A DNA stretch of 64,000 nucleotides from CAIQIA01 sp945861105 (GCA_947488815.1 CANLCC010000010.1:6012-70011), one strand, 5' to 3'; numbered from the stretch's first letter, positions 8,301-17,112 are shown. The notes: generated by a model from the sequence alone, not told the origin. Program-made: numbers and translations.

Positions 8301-9260
8301 GTGCAGGTCACCTTTCTGGGCACCAGTTCGGGCGTGCCCACCCGCAGTCGCAACGTCTCCGCCGTGGCGGTGCGTCCACCGCAGCGGGCGGAGCTGTGGC
8401 TGTTCGACTGTGGCGAGGGCACCCAGCACCAGTTCCTGCGCAGCGATCTGCGGGTGTCGCAGCTGCGGCGCATCTTCATCACCCACATGCACGGCGACCA
8501 TGTGTTCGGCCTGCCGGGGTTGCTGGCGAGCCTGGGCATGGCCGGCACCTGCACTGGCCTCGATCTGCACGGCCCCCGGCCCCTGGAGGCGTTCGTGCTG
8601 GGGGCCCTCGAGCACTCGTCGACCCGCATCGGCTACCCCCTGCGCTTCCATCCGGTGGAAGACTGCGCCCGCCGCGGCAGCCCGGTGCTGCAGGACGGGG
8701 ATCTGACGGTGACCTGTGCGCCGCTGCGCCATCGCATCCCGGCCTTCGGCTACCGGCTGCAGCAGGCCGAGCGGCCCGGTCGTTTCGACCCCGAGGCGGC
8801 CCGCGCCCTCGGCCTCGCCCCCGGCCCCGTCTTCGCCCGCCTCAAGGCCGGGGAGACCGTGGAGCTCGAGGATGGGCGCCGGATCGACGGCCGCCGGCTC
8901 TGCGGTGCCCCGCAGCCCGGCCTCTCCCTGGCGTACTGCACCGACACGGTGTTCAGCGAAAGCGCCGTCTCCCTGGCCCGGGGGGTCGACCTGCTGATCC
9001 ACGAGGCCACCTTCAGCCATGGGGATGCCGAGCTGGCGTTCCAGCGCCAGCACTCCACCAGCACCATGGCGGCCCAGACCGCCGCCGAAGCCGGTGCCTC
9101 GAGGCTGCTGCTCACCCACCTCAGCCCCCGCTATGCGCCGGGCAACGGCACCACCCCCGAAGATCTGCTGGCCGAAGCCCGGGCGATCTTTCCGTCCACT
9201 GATCTGGCCCGGGACCTGCTGGCCATCGATCTGGTCCCGGGGGCCTGCAACAGTTCGTGA
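8301..9260 (+). CDS. rnz: Ribonuclease Z
   Basis: The 319-residue metallo-beta-lactamase-fold enzyme starts at GTG (VQVTFLGTSSGVPT). It holds the zinc motif THMHGDH (His62, His64, Asp66, His67), LIHEATFSHGDAELA and the C-terminal LLTHLSPRY. It cleaves the 3' trailer of tRNA precursors. Both tRNA genes in this window lack an encoded CCA, so they need such 3' processing. The frame is open further upstream to 7971, but that part runs antisense to the SpoIID gene and is not homologous, which fixes the GTG start. Confidence 0.96.
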   Translation: MQVTFLGTSSGVPTRSRNVSAVAVRPPQRAELWLFDCGEGTQHQFLRSDLRVSQLRRIFITHMHGDHVFGLPGLLASLGMAGTCTGLDLHGPRPLEAFVLGALEHSSTRIGYPLRFHPVEDCARRGSPVLQDGDLTVTCAPLRHRIPAFGYRLQQAERPGRFDPEAARALGLAPGPVFARLKAGETVELEDGRRIDGRRLCGAPQPGLSLAYCTDTVFSESAVSLARGVDLLIHEATFSHGDAELAFQRQHSTSTMAAQTAAEAGASRLLLTHLSPRYAPGNGTTPEDLLAEARAIFPSTDLARDLLAIDLVPGACNSS

Positions 9261-9343
9261 GTCGCCGGCCCGATCCAGTCCGGAGCGCCTGTTCTGCGTG
9301 ATACAAGGGCTCTGGCGTCCGTCCCCCTCTGCACGTTTTCTCC

Positions 9344-9847
9344 ATGTCCACCGTCCTTCAGGGTCTGCGGCGTGCCGTCGTACTGCTGCTGCTGCCCCTG
9401 GCCCTGCTGCTGCTGCCAACCGCGGCCGAGGCGCTGCAATGGGATGCCGAGACCCTCACCGTTCCTGCCGATCCCAGCGGCACCACGGTCACCTTCAGTG
9501 AGCCCGAGATCAAGTCCGGACGGAAGATCTTCAACTCCAGCTGCGGCACCTGCCATGCCGGCGGCATCACCAAGACCAATCAGAACGTGGGCCTCGACCC
9601 CGAGACCCTGGCCCTGGCGACTCCGCCCCGCGACAACGTCGAGGCACTGGTCGACTACTTCAAGGACCCCACCTCCTATGACGGCGAGGTCTCCATCGCC
9701 GATGTGCATCCGAGCCTGCGCAGCGCCGACGTGTTCGTGAAGATGCGCGACCTGGACGATGAAGACCTGCGTCTCATCGCCGGCTACATCCTGGTGGCGC
9801 CGAAGGTTCAGGGTCCCCAGTGGGGGGGCGGCAAGATCTATTTCTGA
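9344..9847 (+). CDS. psbV: Photosystem II cytochrome c-550 PsbV
   Basis: The 167-residue precursor has a Sec signal peptide (LRRAVVLLLLPLALLLLPTAAEA) cleaved about residue 30, leaving a 137-residue mature protein, the normal PsbV size. The heme motif CGTCH is at 67-71, followed by KTNQNVGLDPETLALATPPR, DYFKDPTSYDGE and the C-terminal IAGYILVAPKV...GGGKIYF. PsbV is an extrinsic lumenal subunit that stabilises the oxygen-evolving cluster. It is monocistronic here, 84 bases after rnz. Confidence 0.95.
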   Translation: MSTVLQGLRRAVVLLLLPLALLLLPTAAEALQWDAETLTVPADPSGTTVTFSEPEIKSGRKIFNSSCGTCHAGGITKTNQNVGLDPETLALATPPRDNVEALVDYFKDPTSYDGEVSIADVHPSLRSADVFVKMRDLDDEDLRLIAGYILVAPKVQGPQWGGGKIYF

Positions 9848-9856
9848 TCTGCCCCG

Positions 9857-10198
9857 TCAGGTCTGACGGATCGCATCCCGACCGGGATCCTCGGCCGGCG
9901 GCTCTGGAGGCGTCACCTCCAGGGTCGTCGGTTTTCTGCTGTACCACCATTCCTGCAGCCCGGGGCTGAGCCGTTCGGCGAACAAGGTGATGGTGGTGAC
10001 CGTCGGCCGCAGGCCGGGTTGCAGCAGCTCGACCACGTAGGTGGGGCACCGACGGGCCGCCAGGTCAGGCACGAGGCGGCGGCCGACCCGTCGCCAGCTC
10101 GGCTCCTTGCTGCGCCACTGCAGGCGGCAGCAGGGCCAGGGCAACTCTTCGCGATCAAACAGGCGGCAGCAGGGACCCAGCACCCGGAAGCTGTACAT
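9857..10198 (-). CDS. Conserved hypothetical protein with two CCRL motifs
   Basis: A 113-residue protein starts MYSFRVLGPCCRLFDREELP and continues WPCCRLQWRSKEPSWRRVG, RRCPTYVVELLQPGLRPTVT and LSPGLQEWWYSRK. Two CysCysArgLeu units 16 residues apart plus one further Cys could bind a metal, but this is speculative. The composition (Trp, Arg, Cys, regular hydrophobic spacing) looks like a real protein, and I believe related picocyanobacteria have similar ones. A GTG at 10255 would add 19 residues. It sits downstream of petF beyond a terminator and convergent to psbV. Confidence 0.6.
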   Translation of the reverse strand: MYSFRVLGPCCRLFDREELPWPCCRLQWRSKEPSWRRVGRRLVPDLAARRCPTYVVELLQPGLRPTVTTITLFAERLSPGLQEWWYSRKPTTLEVTPPEPPAEDPGRDAIRQT

Positions 10199-10284
10199 GC
10201 CCCCGGGACTGGGCCGTTCGCTGCCGCTGGGGAGCAGGCGGTCGTGGTGCGTCACAGCCGGGGGGAACAGGGGGAAGGCGGAGC

Positions 10285-10311
10285 AAAAAAAAGCCACCCC
10301 CGCAGGGGTGG
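10285..10311 (-). terminator. Rho-independent terminator after petF
   Basis: Read on the minus strand, CCACCCC-TGCG-GGGGTGG forms a 7-base stem with a 4-base loop and is followed by a run of eight T (as A at 10285-10292). It lies 36 bases after the petF stop codon and separates petF from the downstream CCRL hypothetical gene. Confidence 0.85.
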
Positions 10312-10347
10312 TGACGCCCCCGGTGACCCGGGGGCAGCGGCAGGGGC

Positions 10348-10647
10348 TCAGTAGAGCTCTTCTTCCGCGTGGGTCTTGATGGTGACGTCGCTGGTGGGGT
10401 AGGCGACGCAGGTCAGCACGAAGCCGGCCTCGATCTGATCGTCGTCGAGGAAGCTCTGATCGCTCTGGTCGACGGTGCCTGCGGTGATCTTGCCGGCACA
10501 GGTGCTGCAGGCACCGGCACGGCAGGAATAGGGCAGGTCGATGCCCTGCTCTTCGGCGGCATCGAGGATGTACTGATCGTCGGGAACCTCGATGGTCTTG
10601 TTCAGGCCCTCGCTCTCGTTGATGAGGGTGACCTTGTAGGACGCCAT
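10348..10647 (-). CDS. petF: Plant-type [2Fe-2S] ferredoxin I
   Basis: The 99-residue protein has the ligands CRAGACSTCAG plus the fourth Cys in FVLTCVAYPTSDV, and ends THAEEELY, all typical of photosynthetic ferredoxin. It carries electrons from photosystem I to FNR, thioredoxin reductase, nitrite reductase and other acceptors. A strong terminator follows. A 131-base gap upstream holds two inverted repeats (10714-10728 and 10761-10783) and presumably the promoter. Confidence 0.97.
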   Translation of the reverse strand: MASYKVTLINESEGLNKTIEVPDDQYILDAAEEQGIDLPYSCRAGACSTCAGKITAGTVDQSDQSFLDDDQIEAGFVLTCVAYPTSDVTIKTHAEEELY

Positions 10648-10760
10648 GGCATTGATGGTGGCTCAGGTCCTCGGCAAGCCGGGCCTGTGGGCGGGTCCTT
10701 TCTACACCTGACGCGCGGGGTCCCCGCGGTTGCAGGACGAAGGCCAATCGGACAACCAAG

Positions 10761-10783
10761 ACTGATAAGACAGCGTTATCAGT
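10761..10783. repeat. Inverted repeat at the prmA end / petF upstream gap
   Basis: ACTGATAA (10761-10768) and TTATCAGT (10776-10783) are perfect 8-base arms with a 7-base spacer. The repeat covers the prmA stop codon and lies 114 bases before petF. No T run follows on the minus strand, so it is a weak terminator candidate. A protein-binding site for petF is the alternative. A second perfect repeat (CGCGGGG-T-CCCCGCG) lies at 10714-10728. Confidence 0.4.
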
Positions 10784-11705
10784 CCCCGTCGATCGGCCGG
10801 GCGAGGGACCGCCGGATCTCCAGCACCACCCAGGGGGCCAGCACCATCCGCACCCGACCGGTCCAGCCCAGGGGGGCCAGCACCTCCAGCAGCGGTCCGG
10901 CCTGGTCCTCGAGAACGCCACTCAGCAGTCCGACGCCGTCGTCGGCGAGCAGCTCGCCAAAGCTGGGGGCCAGGTCGCTGAGCACCGGCGCCAGGATGTT
11001 GGCCAGCAGCAGCTCGGCCTTCTGTCCCCCCTGCAGGGCCCGCAGGGTCTCCACCGAACCTGCGGCCACCTGCAGTCGGTCGGCGCAGCCGTTGAGGGCG
11101 GCATTGGCCTCGGTGGCCCGCACGGCCGGCGGATCGATGTCGCAGGCCCAGGCCCGCCGGGCCCCCAGCAGCAGGGCCGCGATGGCCAGAATGCCGCTGC
11201 CGCAGCCAAGGTCAGCCACCCTGAGGCCATCGGGCCGCCCCTGGTCCAGGGCTTCGAGGCAGAGCCGGGTGGTGGGATGGCTGCCGGTGCCGAAGGCACT
11301 GCCCGGGTCGATGCGGATCACCTGCCGGTGGCGATGCTCCGCCGGCACCTCGAGCCATGCAGGCAGGATCAGCAGCCCCTCGGCCACCGGATCGGGCTGC
11401 CAGTGGCGCTTCCAGCTGAGGGACCAGTCCTCCTCGGCCTGGGTCTGCCAGCGCAGGGGCGGCAGGGTGACGCCGAAGGGGGCCCCGAGGGCCTGCAGGG
11501 CGGCCTCCAGGCGTCCATGTTAGCTGAGGGGCCAGTCGGCCACCGGCAGCCAGGCCTCCAGCGTGCGCCGATCGGGCCGCTCGGGCCTGAAGCCGATCGA
11601 CACCCGGGGGATGCCCAGGGTTTCGAGCCGCCAGAGCAGCGATTCCTCAAGCTCGGGTGGCACCTCGAGATCAAGGTGCCACCAGCCGTCCGCGGGGGGT
11701 TCCAA
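10779..11705 (-). pseudogene. prmA: Ribosomal protein L11 methyltransferase PrmA, interrupted by an in-frame stop
   Basis: From TTG at 11705 the frame encodes a PrmA N-terminal domain (GWWHLDLEVPPELEESLL) and stops at TAA, 11522-11520, after 61 residues. The same frame continues without a shift through an intact catalytic part: WKRHWQPDPVAEGLLILPAW, IRIDPGSAFGTGSHPTT, VADLGCGSGILAIAALLLGA and LLANILAPVLSDLAP. Reading through gives 308 codons, close to the ~293-residue E. coli protein. PrmA trimethylates ribosomal protein L11. The catalytic piece could start at GTG 11387 (202 residues) but would lack the L11-binding domain. A base error, a recent nonsense mutation or readthrough are all possible. 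Confidence 0.8.
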
Positions 11706-11725
11706 GGGGGTCGGGGGCGAGGTGG

Positions 11726-13312
11726 TCAGAGGGTGACGGCGTGGGCTTCCTGGATGCCCTGGATCCCATGAATGTGGCCCAGCAGCCCCGGCGGGATGGG
11801 GTCATCCAGGCTCAGCACCATCACCGCATCGCCCCGCACGATGCGGCGACCCACCTGCATCGAGGCAATGTTGACGTTGTGCTCGCCCAGCAGCGACCCC
11901 AGCTGGCCGATGATCCCCGGCATGTCGCGGTGGCGGGTGAACAGCATGTGCCGGCTTGGTGGCACATTCACCGGGAACTCGTCGAGGTTGGTGATCCGCA
12001 GGTCGCCGTCGGCAAAGACCGCACCGGTCACGGCATGGCTGCCCTGGGAGTTGCGGCAGGCCAGCCGCAGGGAACCACCGGCGAAGTCGCGGCTGGCCTC
12101 GTCCTTGATCTCGAGCACATGCACTCCCCGCTCCCGGGCCTCGAGGGAGGCATTGACGTAGTTGATCCGGTCACCGAGGGCGTCGCTCAGCAGACCCTTG
12201 AGGGCCGCCACCACCAGGGGCTGGCTGGGCTGGGCGGCGAAGTCGCCCTGGAGCCGCACCTCCAGTTCCTGCAGCGAACCGCCGGAGAGCTGACTGAGGA
12301 GATGTCCAAGGGTCTCAGCCAGCTGCAGGTGGGGCTTGAGCCGTTCCATCACCTCTGGGGTGAGGCCGGGGATGTTGACGGCGCTGCGGGCCGGCAGGCC
12401 GAGCAGCACGTCGCGGATCTGTTCAGCCACGTCGATGGCCACGTTGACCTGCGCCTCTTCGGTCGAGGCCCCCAGGTGGGGGGTGAGGATCAGGTTGGGC
12501 ACGCCGCCCCGCAGGGGTGAGTCGGCCGCGAGCGGTTCCTGGGCATAGACGTCCAGGGCGGCACCGGCAATGAGCCCTTCCCGCAGCACCGCCGCCAGGT
12601 CGGCCTCGTCAATGATGCCGCCGCGGGCACAGTTCACGAGCCGGGCCGTGGGTTTCATGGTCTCGAGCAGCTGTCGGTTGACCAGGTTCTCGGTTTCGGG
12701 GGTGCGCGGCAGGTGCAGGGTCACGTAGTCGGCCTCGCGGAACAGCGGTTCCAGGGGGCTGAGCCGCACCCGCAGCTGCTGGGCCCGCTCGGCCGAGATG
12801 AACGGGTCGTAGGCGATCACCTCCATGCCCATGGCCTGGGCCACCCGGGCGACGTGGGAGCCGATCTTGCCGAGGCCCACCACAGCGAGCGTCTTCTTGT
12901 AGAGCTCGTTGCCCACGTAGGTCTTGCGGTCCCAGCCTCCGGCGGCGGTGCTGGCGTGGGCCGCCGGCACATGGCGCGACAGCGACAGCATCAGGGCCAG
13001 GGCGTGCTCGGCGGCGGCGATCGTGTTGCCTTCGGGGGAGTTGACCACCAGCACCCCATGGCGGGTGGCGGCGGCCACATCGACGTTGTCGACCCCGACG
13101 CCGGCCCGGCCGATGATCCGCAGGCGTGGGGCCGCTTCGATCACGGCGGCGGTCACCTGGGTGCCGGAACGGATCATCAGGGCGTCGTAGTCGCCGATGA
13201 TGCTGACCAGCTGATCAGCTGGAAGGCCCGTGCGGACATCAACCTGGGCCACCTGCGAGAGGATGTCGACCCCCACCTGGTCAATGGGATCGGACACCAG
13301 AACTTTGGTCAT
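11726..13312 (-). CDS. serA: D-3-phosphoglycerate dehydrogenase
   Basis: The 528-residue protein oxidises 3-phosphoglycerate in the first step of serine synthesis. It starts MTKVLVSDPIDQVGVDIL and contains RAGVGVDNVDVAAATRHG, the NAD-binding VVGLGKIGSHVARVAQAMG, NCARGGIIDEADL (catalytic Arg) and LILTPHLGASTEEAQ (catalytic His). An intervening domain and a C-terminal ACT domain (FTRHRDMPGIIGQLGSLLGE) follow, as in the long form of the enzyme. prmA lies about 20 bases downstream on the same strand. Confidence 0.96.
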   Translation of the reverse strand: MTKVLVSDPIDQVGVDILSQVAQVDVRTGLPADQLVSIIGDYDALMIRSGTQVTAAVIEAAPRLRIIGRAGVGVDNVDVAAATRHGVLVVNSPEGNTIAAAEHALALMLSLSRHVPAAHASTAAGGWDRKTYVGNELYKKTLAVVGLGKIGSHVARVAQAMGMEVIAYDPFISAERAQQLRVRLSPLEPLFREADYVTLHLPRTPETENLVNRQLLETMKPTARLVNCARGGIIDEADLAAVLREGLIAGAALDVYAQEPLAADSPLRGGVPNLILTPHLGASTEEAQVNVAIDVAEQIRDVLLGLPARSAVNIPGLTPEVMERLKPHLQLAETLGHLLSQLSGGSLQELEVRLQGDFAAQPSQPLVVAALKGLLSDALGDRINYVNASLEARERGVHVLEIKDEASRDFAGGSLRLACRNSQGSHAVTGAVFADGDLRITNLDEFPVNVPPSRHMLFTRHRDMPGIIGQLGSLLGEHNVNIASMQVGRRIVRGDAVMVLSLDDPIPPGLLGHIHGIQGIQEAHAVTL

Positions 13313-13380
13313 CGGCCGCGGGTCGTGCGGCGATTCAGTGTAGGGACCGCTTCGGACACGCTCAGGAGGCAGAGACGACC

Positions 13381-13881
13381 ATGGGACTGTGTGTTGCGGT
13401 GGTGCTCGACGATCGGGGCCGCCTTGATCAGCTGCAGCAGGAGCTGGCCGGCCTGACGCCGCCGCTGCGCCTCACCGCCGTCGGCGAGGGGGCAATGCCG
13501 CCCCTGGAGGTCATGGATCTCAATCCAGCCCTGCAGCGCCGCCGCCGCCAGCGGGGCATGGCCCGGTGGCTGCTGCCCTTCGGCTTCGCCGCCGGTGCCA
13601 TGTTCACCTTCATCACCGATCTCCAGACCTTCAGCTTTGCCGGGCCCCTGGGGGAACCGCTGCTGGGGGGGCTGCTGGGAATGGGGTCGGGCTGGATGGG
13701 CAGCTTCGCTGCGGCGGCCAGCGTCACCGGTGACGGCGACGACCGCATCCGCAGTGTCCGCAACCGGCTGGACGAAGGGGCCATGGTGCTGCTGGTGGAG
13801 GCGGCCACCGGAGACACCATCCCCTGGAGCCGGCTGCAGGCGGCTCGCCCCCGGGCCGTGGTGCGGCTGCGGGAGGACTGA
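13381..13881 (+). CDS. Conserved membrane protein of unknown function
   Basis: The 166-residue protein has a soluble N-terminal part (GLCVAVVLDDRGRLDQLQQE) and an Arg-rich segment. Two hydrophobic stretches follow (WLLPFGFAAGAMFTFITDLQ and LLGGLLGMGSGWMGSFAAAA), consistent with membrane insertion, and then a soluble C-terminal domain. I do not recognise a characterised family. It ends 2 bases before the S4-domain gene on the same strand and is probably cotranscribed with it. Confidence 0.75.
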   Translation: MGLCVAVVLDDRGRLDQLQQELAGLTPPLRLTAVGEGAMPPLEVMDLNPALQRRRRQRGMARWLLPFGFAAGAMFTFITDLQTFSFAGPLGEPLLGGLLGMGSGWMGSFAAAASVTGDGDDRIRSVRNRLDEGAMVLLVEAATGDTIPWSRLQAARPRAVVRLRED

Positions 13882-13883
13882 AG

Positions 13884-14639
13884 GTGCTGTCGCCCCGGGC
13901 CCTGCAGGAACTGGCCGACCGCTGCCTGCGCAGCCGCCAGCCCCTCTGGACGGGCTTTCTGCCCCCGCCGGTGTGGGAGGACGCCCTGGGTCGGCTGGAG
14001 GGACTGGAGGAACTGGAGCTGCGCGCCGAAGGCGGACATCCCCGGGCGGAACGGCGGCGGCTGGGGTTCAGCCTGCGCCAGGCTGCCGACGACGCCTCCG
14101 GCACCGCTGGGCCGTCACCGCCGCTGGCCCTGCTGGACCTGACGGGAGATTTTCTCTTCGACCCGGCCCGGGCCAGCACCGTCACCGCCGCGCTTCAGCA
14201 GCTGGGGGCGACGGCGGAAGACCTGGGGGATGTGCTGCTGCGGGGGGACCGTGGCGGCCTGCTGATCGTGACCCCCGAGCTGCAGCGCCGCCTCGACGGC
14301 CAGCCCGTGCCGGTGGGGAGCGTGGACGCCCGCCTGGCCGCTGCCCCCTGGGAGCGGTTGACTCCCCAGCCCCTGCAGGAGCGCACGATCAGCACCGTCG
14401 AAGCCTCCCTGCGGCTGGATGCCGTGGCCTCGGCGGGCTTCGGCCTCTCCCGCAGCCGCCTGGCGGACCTGATCCGCCAGGGCCGCGTGCGCATCGACTG
14501 GCAGACGGTCACCAGCCCCAGCCGGGAGCTGCGGCTGGGCCAGCGGGTGCAACTCGAAGGCCGGGGGGAGCTGGAGCTGATCGCCGCCGAACTGACCCGA
14601 CGCGACCGCTGGCGACTGCAGCTGCGCCGCCGCAGCTGA
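13884..14639 (+). CDS. Photosystem II S4-domain protein (RNA-binding)
   Basis: A 251-residue protein starts at GTG 13884 (MLSPRALQELADRCLRSRQP). The central region has DVLLRGDRGGLLIVTPEL. A C-terminal S4 RNA-binding domain spans about residues 178-245 (LRLDAVASAGFGLSRSRLAD, then GRVRIDWQTVTSPSRELRLG). This layout matches the cyanobacterial/plastid YlmH-like group annotated as photosystem II S4 domain protein, linked by name to photosystem biogenesis and by homology to ribosome-associated YlmH. It lies 2 bases after the preceding membrane-protein gene. Confidence 0.88.
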   Translation: MLSPRALQELADRCLRSRQPLWTGFLPPPVWEDALGRLEGLEELELRAEGGHPRAERRRLGFSLRQAADDASGTAGPSPPLALLDLTGDFLFDPARASTVTAALQQLGATAEDLGDVLLRGDRGGLLIVTPELQRRLDGQPVPVGSVDARLAAAPWERLTPQPLQERTISTVEASLRLDAVASAGFGLSRSRLADLIRQGRVRIDWQTVTSPSRELRLGQRVQLEGRGELELIAAELTRRDRWRLQLRRRS

Positions 14640-14761
14640 TGCCACCGGCCTCCCTCTGGACCCCGGTCCGGAGCAGGGTGCTAGGGTCTCTATCTTGCGA
14701 TCACCGGTCCACCTGGCTGGTGCCGCGCCCAAGCCTCTCCAGCTGGAGCAGGTCTTCTCAG

Positions 14762-14833
14762 GGGCGATTAGCTCAGAGGTAGAGCACTACCTTGACACGG
14801 TAGGAGTCACTGGTTCGATTCCAGTATCGCCCA
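14762..14833 (+). tRNA. tRNA-Val (anticodon GAC)
   Basis: The cloverleaf is complete. The acceptor GGGCGAT pairs with ATCGCCC. The D arm is GCTCAGAGGTAGAGC. The anticodon stem CTACC/GGTAG encloses loop TTGACAC, giving anticodon GAC. The T arm CTGG-TTCGATT-CCAG is intact and the discriminator is A. No CCA is encoded. A run of five T follows about 7 bases later and may end transcription. Confidence 0.97.
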
Positions 14834-14851
14834 CTCGCTTTTTGTGTCTCC

Positions 14852-16225
14852 ATGCGACAGCCGGTCGTGGTGTTCGGTCTTGGTCGCTCAGGACAGGGTG
14901 CGGCACGGCTGCTCCTCGCCCGTGGAGACCAGGTCAGGCTGCTCGACAGTGCCACGGGACCTGAGCTGCAACGCCGGGCCGACCAGCTGGCCGCCGAAGG
15001 GATCGGCGTCGAACTGGGGCGCCCCCTGGAGCTGGCCTCGTTCGAATGCGACGGGACCCTGCCCCAGCGGGTGGTGGTGAGTCCTGGCATTCCCTTCGAC
15101 CATCCGACCCTTCAACAGCTGCGCGACCGGGGGGTGGCCGTGGCCGGTGAGATGGACCTGGCCTGGGAGGCGCTGCAGCCGTCCCGCTGGATCGGGATCA
15201 CCGGCACCAACGGCAAGACCACCGTCACCTCACTGGTGGGCCATCTGCTGCAGCAGGCCGGCCTCGATGCACCCACCTGCGGCAACATCGGCACCTCGGC
15301 GGCTGAACTGGCGCTGGCCTGCCTGGAGGGGCGCCGGCCCGACTGGCTGGTGGCCGAGCTGAGCAGCTTCCAGATCGAAGCGGCCCCGTCGGTGGCTCCG
15401 GCCATCGGGGTCTGGACGACCCTCACGCCTGACCACCTCGACCGCCACGGCACCGTGGAGCGCTACCGGGCGATCAAGGCCTCACTGCTGCGCCAGTGTG
15501 ATCGGCGGGTGCTCAACGGTGACGATCCGGACCTGCGGAGCCATGCCGCCGACTGGAGTGGGGCCGACTGGGTTGTCAACGGACCCCGCCGGAATTTCGG
15601 CTCCACACCGGCCTGCCTCTGGGTCGAAGACGGCTGGGTGATGGCCGAGGAGGGTCGGCTGCTGCCCCTGGCGGCCCTGGCGATGCCGGGGGACCACAAC
15701 CGCCAGAACCTGCTGCTGGCCGCCGCCGTGGGCCGCCGCGCTGGCCTCGACGGACCCACCATGGAGGCGGCCTTCCGCTCGTTCCCTGGGGTGCCCCACC
15801 GGTTGGAACGCATCCGCGAACACGGCGGCATCACGTATTACAACGACAGCAAGGCCACCAACTACGACGCGGCGCTGGTGGCGCTGCAGGCCCTCGAGGG
15901 TCCCCTGGTGGTGCTGGCCGGGGGCCGCGCCAAGCGTGGTGAACCCGCCAGCTGGCTGGCGGCCCTGGCCGACAAGGCGACGGCCGTGGTGCTGTTCGGC
16001 GAAGCGATGCCCACATTCGCCGAGCTGCTGGGGGCCAACGCCTACCCGGGCCGCATCGAGCAGCGCACACACCTCGACGAAGCCTTGCCCCTGGCGGCCC
16101 GGCTGGCGGCCGAGGGCGGTGCCACCGCGGTGCTGCTGTCCCCGGCCTGTGCAAGCTTTGACCAATATCGCGATTTCGAGCAGCGCGGCGATCATTTCCG
16201 TGATCTGGTGCTGGCCCTGGCGTGA
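14852..16225 (+). CDS. murD: UDP-N-acetylmuramoyl-L-alanine--D-glutamate ligase
   Basis: The 457-residue Mur ligase adds D-Glu to UDP-MurNAc-L-Ala in peptidoglycan synthesis. It has an N-terminal Rossmann-like start (VVFGLGRSGQGAARLLLARG) and the ATP loop GTNGKTT at 118-124. The central region holds WLVAELSSFQIE and LTPDHLDRHGT, and the C-terminal domain YYNDSKATNYDAALVAL. It starts 18 bases after tRNA-Val and its stop overlaps the next gene's GTG start (GTGA). Confidence 0.97.
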   Translation: MRQPVVVFGLGRSGQGAARLLLARGDQVRLLDSATGPELQRRADQLAAEGIGVELGRPLELASFECDGTLPQRVVVSPGIPFDHPTLQQLRDRGVAVAGEMDLAWEALQPSRWIGITGTNGKTTVTSLVGHLLQQAGLDAPTCGNIGTSAAELALACLEGRRPDWLVAELSSFQIEAAPSVAPAIGVWTTLTPDHLDRHGTVERYRAIKASLLRQCDRRVLNGDDPDLRSHAADWSGADWVVNGPRRNFGSTPACLWVEDGWVMAEEGRLLPLAALAMPGDHNRQNLLLAAAVGRRAGLDGPTMEAAFRSFPGVPHRLERIREHGGITYYNDSKATNYDAALVALQALEGPLVVLAGGRAKRGEPASWLAALADKATAVVLFGEAMPTFAELLGANAYPGRIEQRTHLDEALPLAARLAAEGGATAVLLSPACASFDQYRDFEQRGDHFRDLVLALA

Positions 16226-17112
16226 GGTGGGCCGCCCTGGTGCTGGCCTTTGCCCTGCTGCCGCCAGCCTGCCGGGCGCAGGAGCCAGGCCTTGAGCCGG
16301 TTGTGCTGGCCGGCGCCGCCCAGGCCGGTCGTCGGATCGACTGCCGGGGGGGCTGGCTGGAGGGGGGTCGCCCGATCGAGCTGCGCATCCAGTCGCTGCA
16401 GCGTCCGGATGGCAGCTGGGAGCGGCCGGACGGGCTGCTGATCAGCCATTGCCGTCTGAGGGGCGCGATCCGCCTGGTCGGCCTGGGGCGCAACGGCGAG
16501 GCCGAAGCCGTGCGGCTCTCGTCCCGCGACCCTGACCACGGCCAGCGGGCCCGGGGGGCTGCCCCCCATGGCGTTGTGCTGGAGGGCCTCGACCTCGAGG
16601 CCGTGGGGCCGATTCCCGTCTACGCAGGACCCGGCACCGTCGGCCTGCAGCTGAAGAACAGTCGCCTGTGGGGCGAGAGCCGGTCGGTGGCGCTGTACCT
16701 CGATGCCGAAAGCCGGGGCCATGTGGTGAGCGGCAACCGCTTTGAGCTCACCACCACGCGCGAGGTGATCGCCATCGACGGGTCGGCCGCCAATCGCATC
16801 CAGGGCAACCGCTTCGGCAGCGGCGGCCGCGGTGGCATCTTTCTCTATCGCAACTGCGGTGAAGGCGGGACCGTGCGCCACCAGACACCGGTCGAGAACG
16901 ACATCAGCGGCAACACCTTCAGCGCCTTCACGGGACCACCGTCGATCTGGCTCGGCTCCCGCAATGGCCGTCGCCGCTACTGCCAGCAGGATGCCGGCCT
17001 CCCCTTCGGCAGCAGCAGCGACGACCGCGACCACGCCGACCGCAACCGGGTGGTGGGCAACGTCGGCGCCCGGGTGCAGGATGACGGCGATGGCAACACG
17101 GTGCGGCCTTGA
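16222..17112 (+). CDS. Exported right-handed beta-helix repeat protein
   Basis: A 296-residue product starts at GTG overlapping the murD stop. A signal peptide (WAALVLAFALLPPACRAQ) is followed by repeated coils of beta-helix type. Examples are GVVLEGLDLEAVGPIPVYAG, GLQLKNSRLWGESRSVALYL, HVVSGNRFELTTTREVIAID and NRIQGNRFGSGGRGGIFLYR. Such folds bind or cleave polysaccharides outside the cytoplasm, but no catalytic set is evident. The neighbouring FkbM gene 12 bases downstream suggests a surface-glycan context, which is an inference. Confidence 0.75.
   Translation: MRWAALVLAFALLPPACRAQEPGLEPVVLAGAAQAGRRIDCRGGWLEGGRPIELRIQSLQRPDGSWERPDGLLISHCRLRGAIRLVGLGRNGEAEAVRLSSRDPDHGQRARGAAPHGVVLEGLDLEAVGPIPVYAGPGTVGLQLKNSRLWGESRSVALYLDAESRGHVVSGNRFELTTTREVIAIDGSAANRIQGNRFGSGGRGGIFLYRNCGEGGTVRHQTPVENDISGNTFSAFTGPPSIWLGSRNGRRRYCQQDAGLPFGSSSDDRDHADRNRVVGNVGARVQDDGDGNTVRP

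Noticed and set aside
8228..8629. N-terminal extension of the SpoIID-like frame
   Set aside because: It would lie before a clear signal peptide and runs antisense to rnz.
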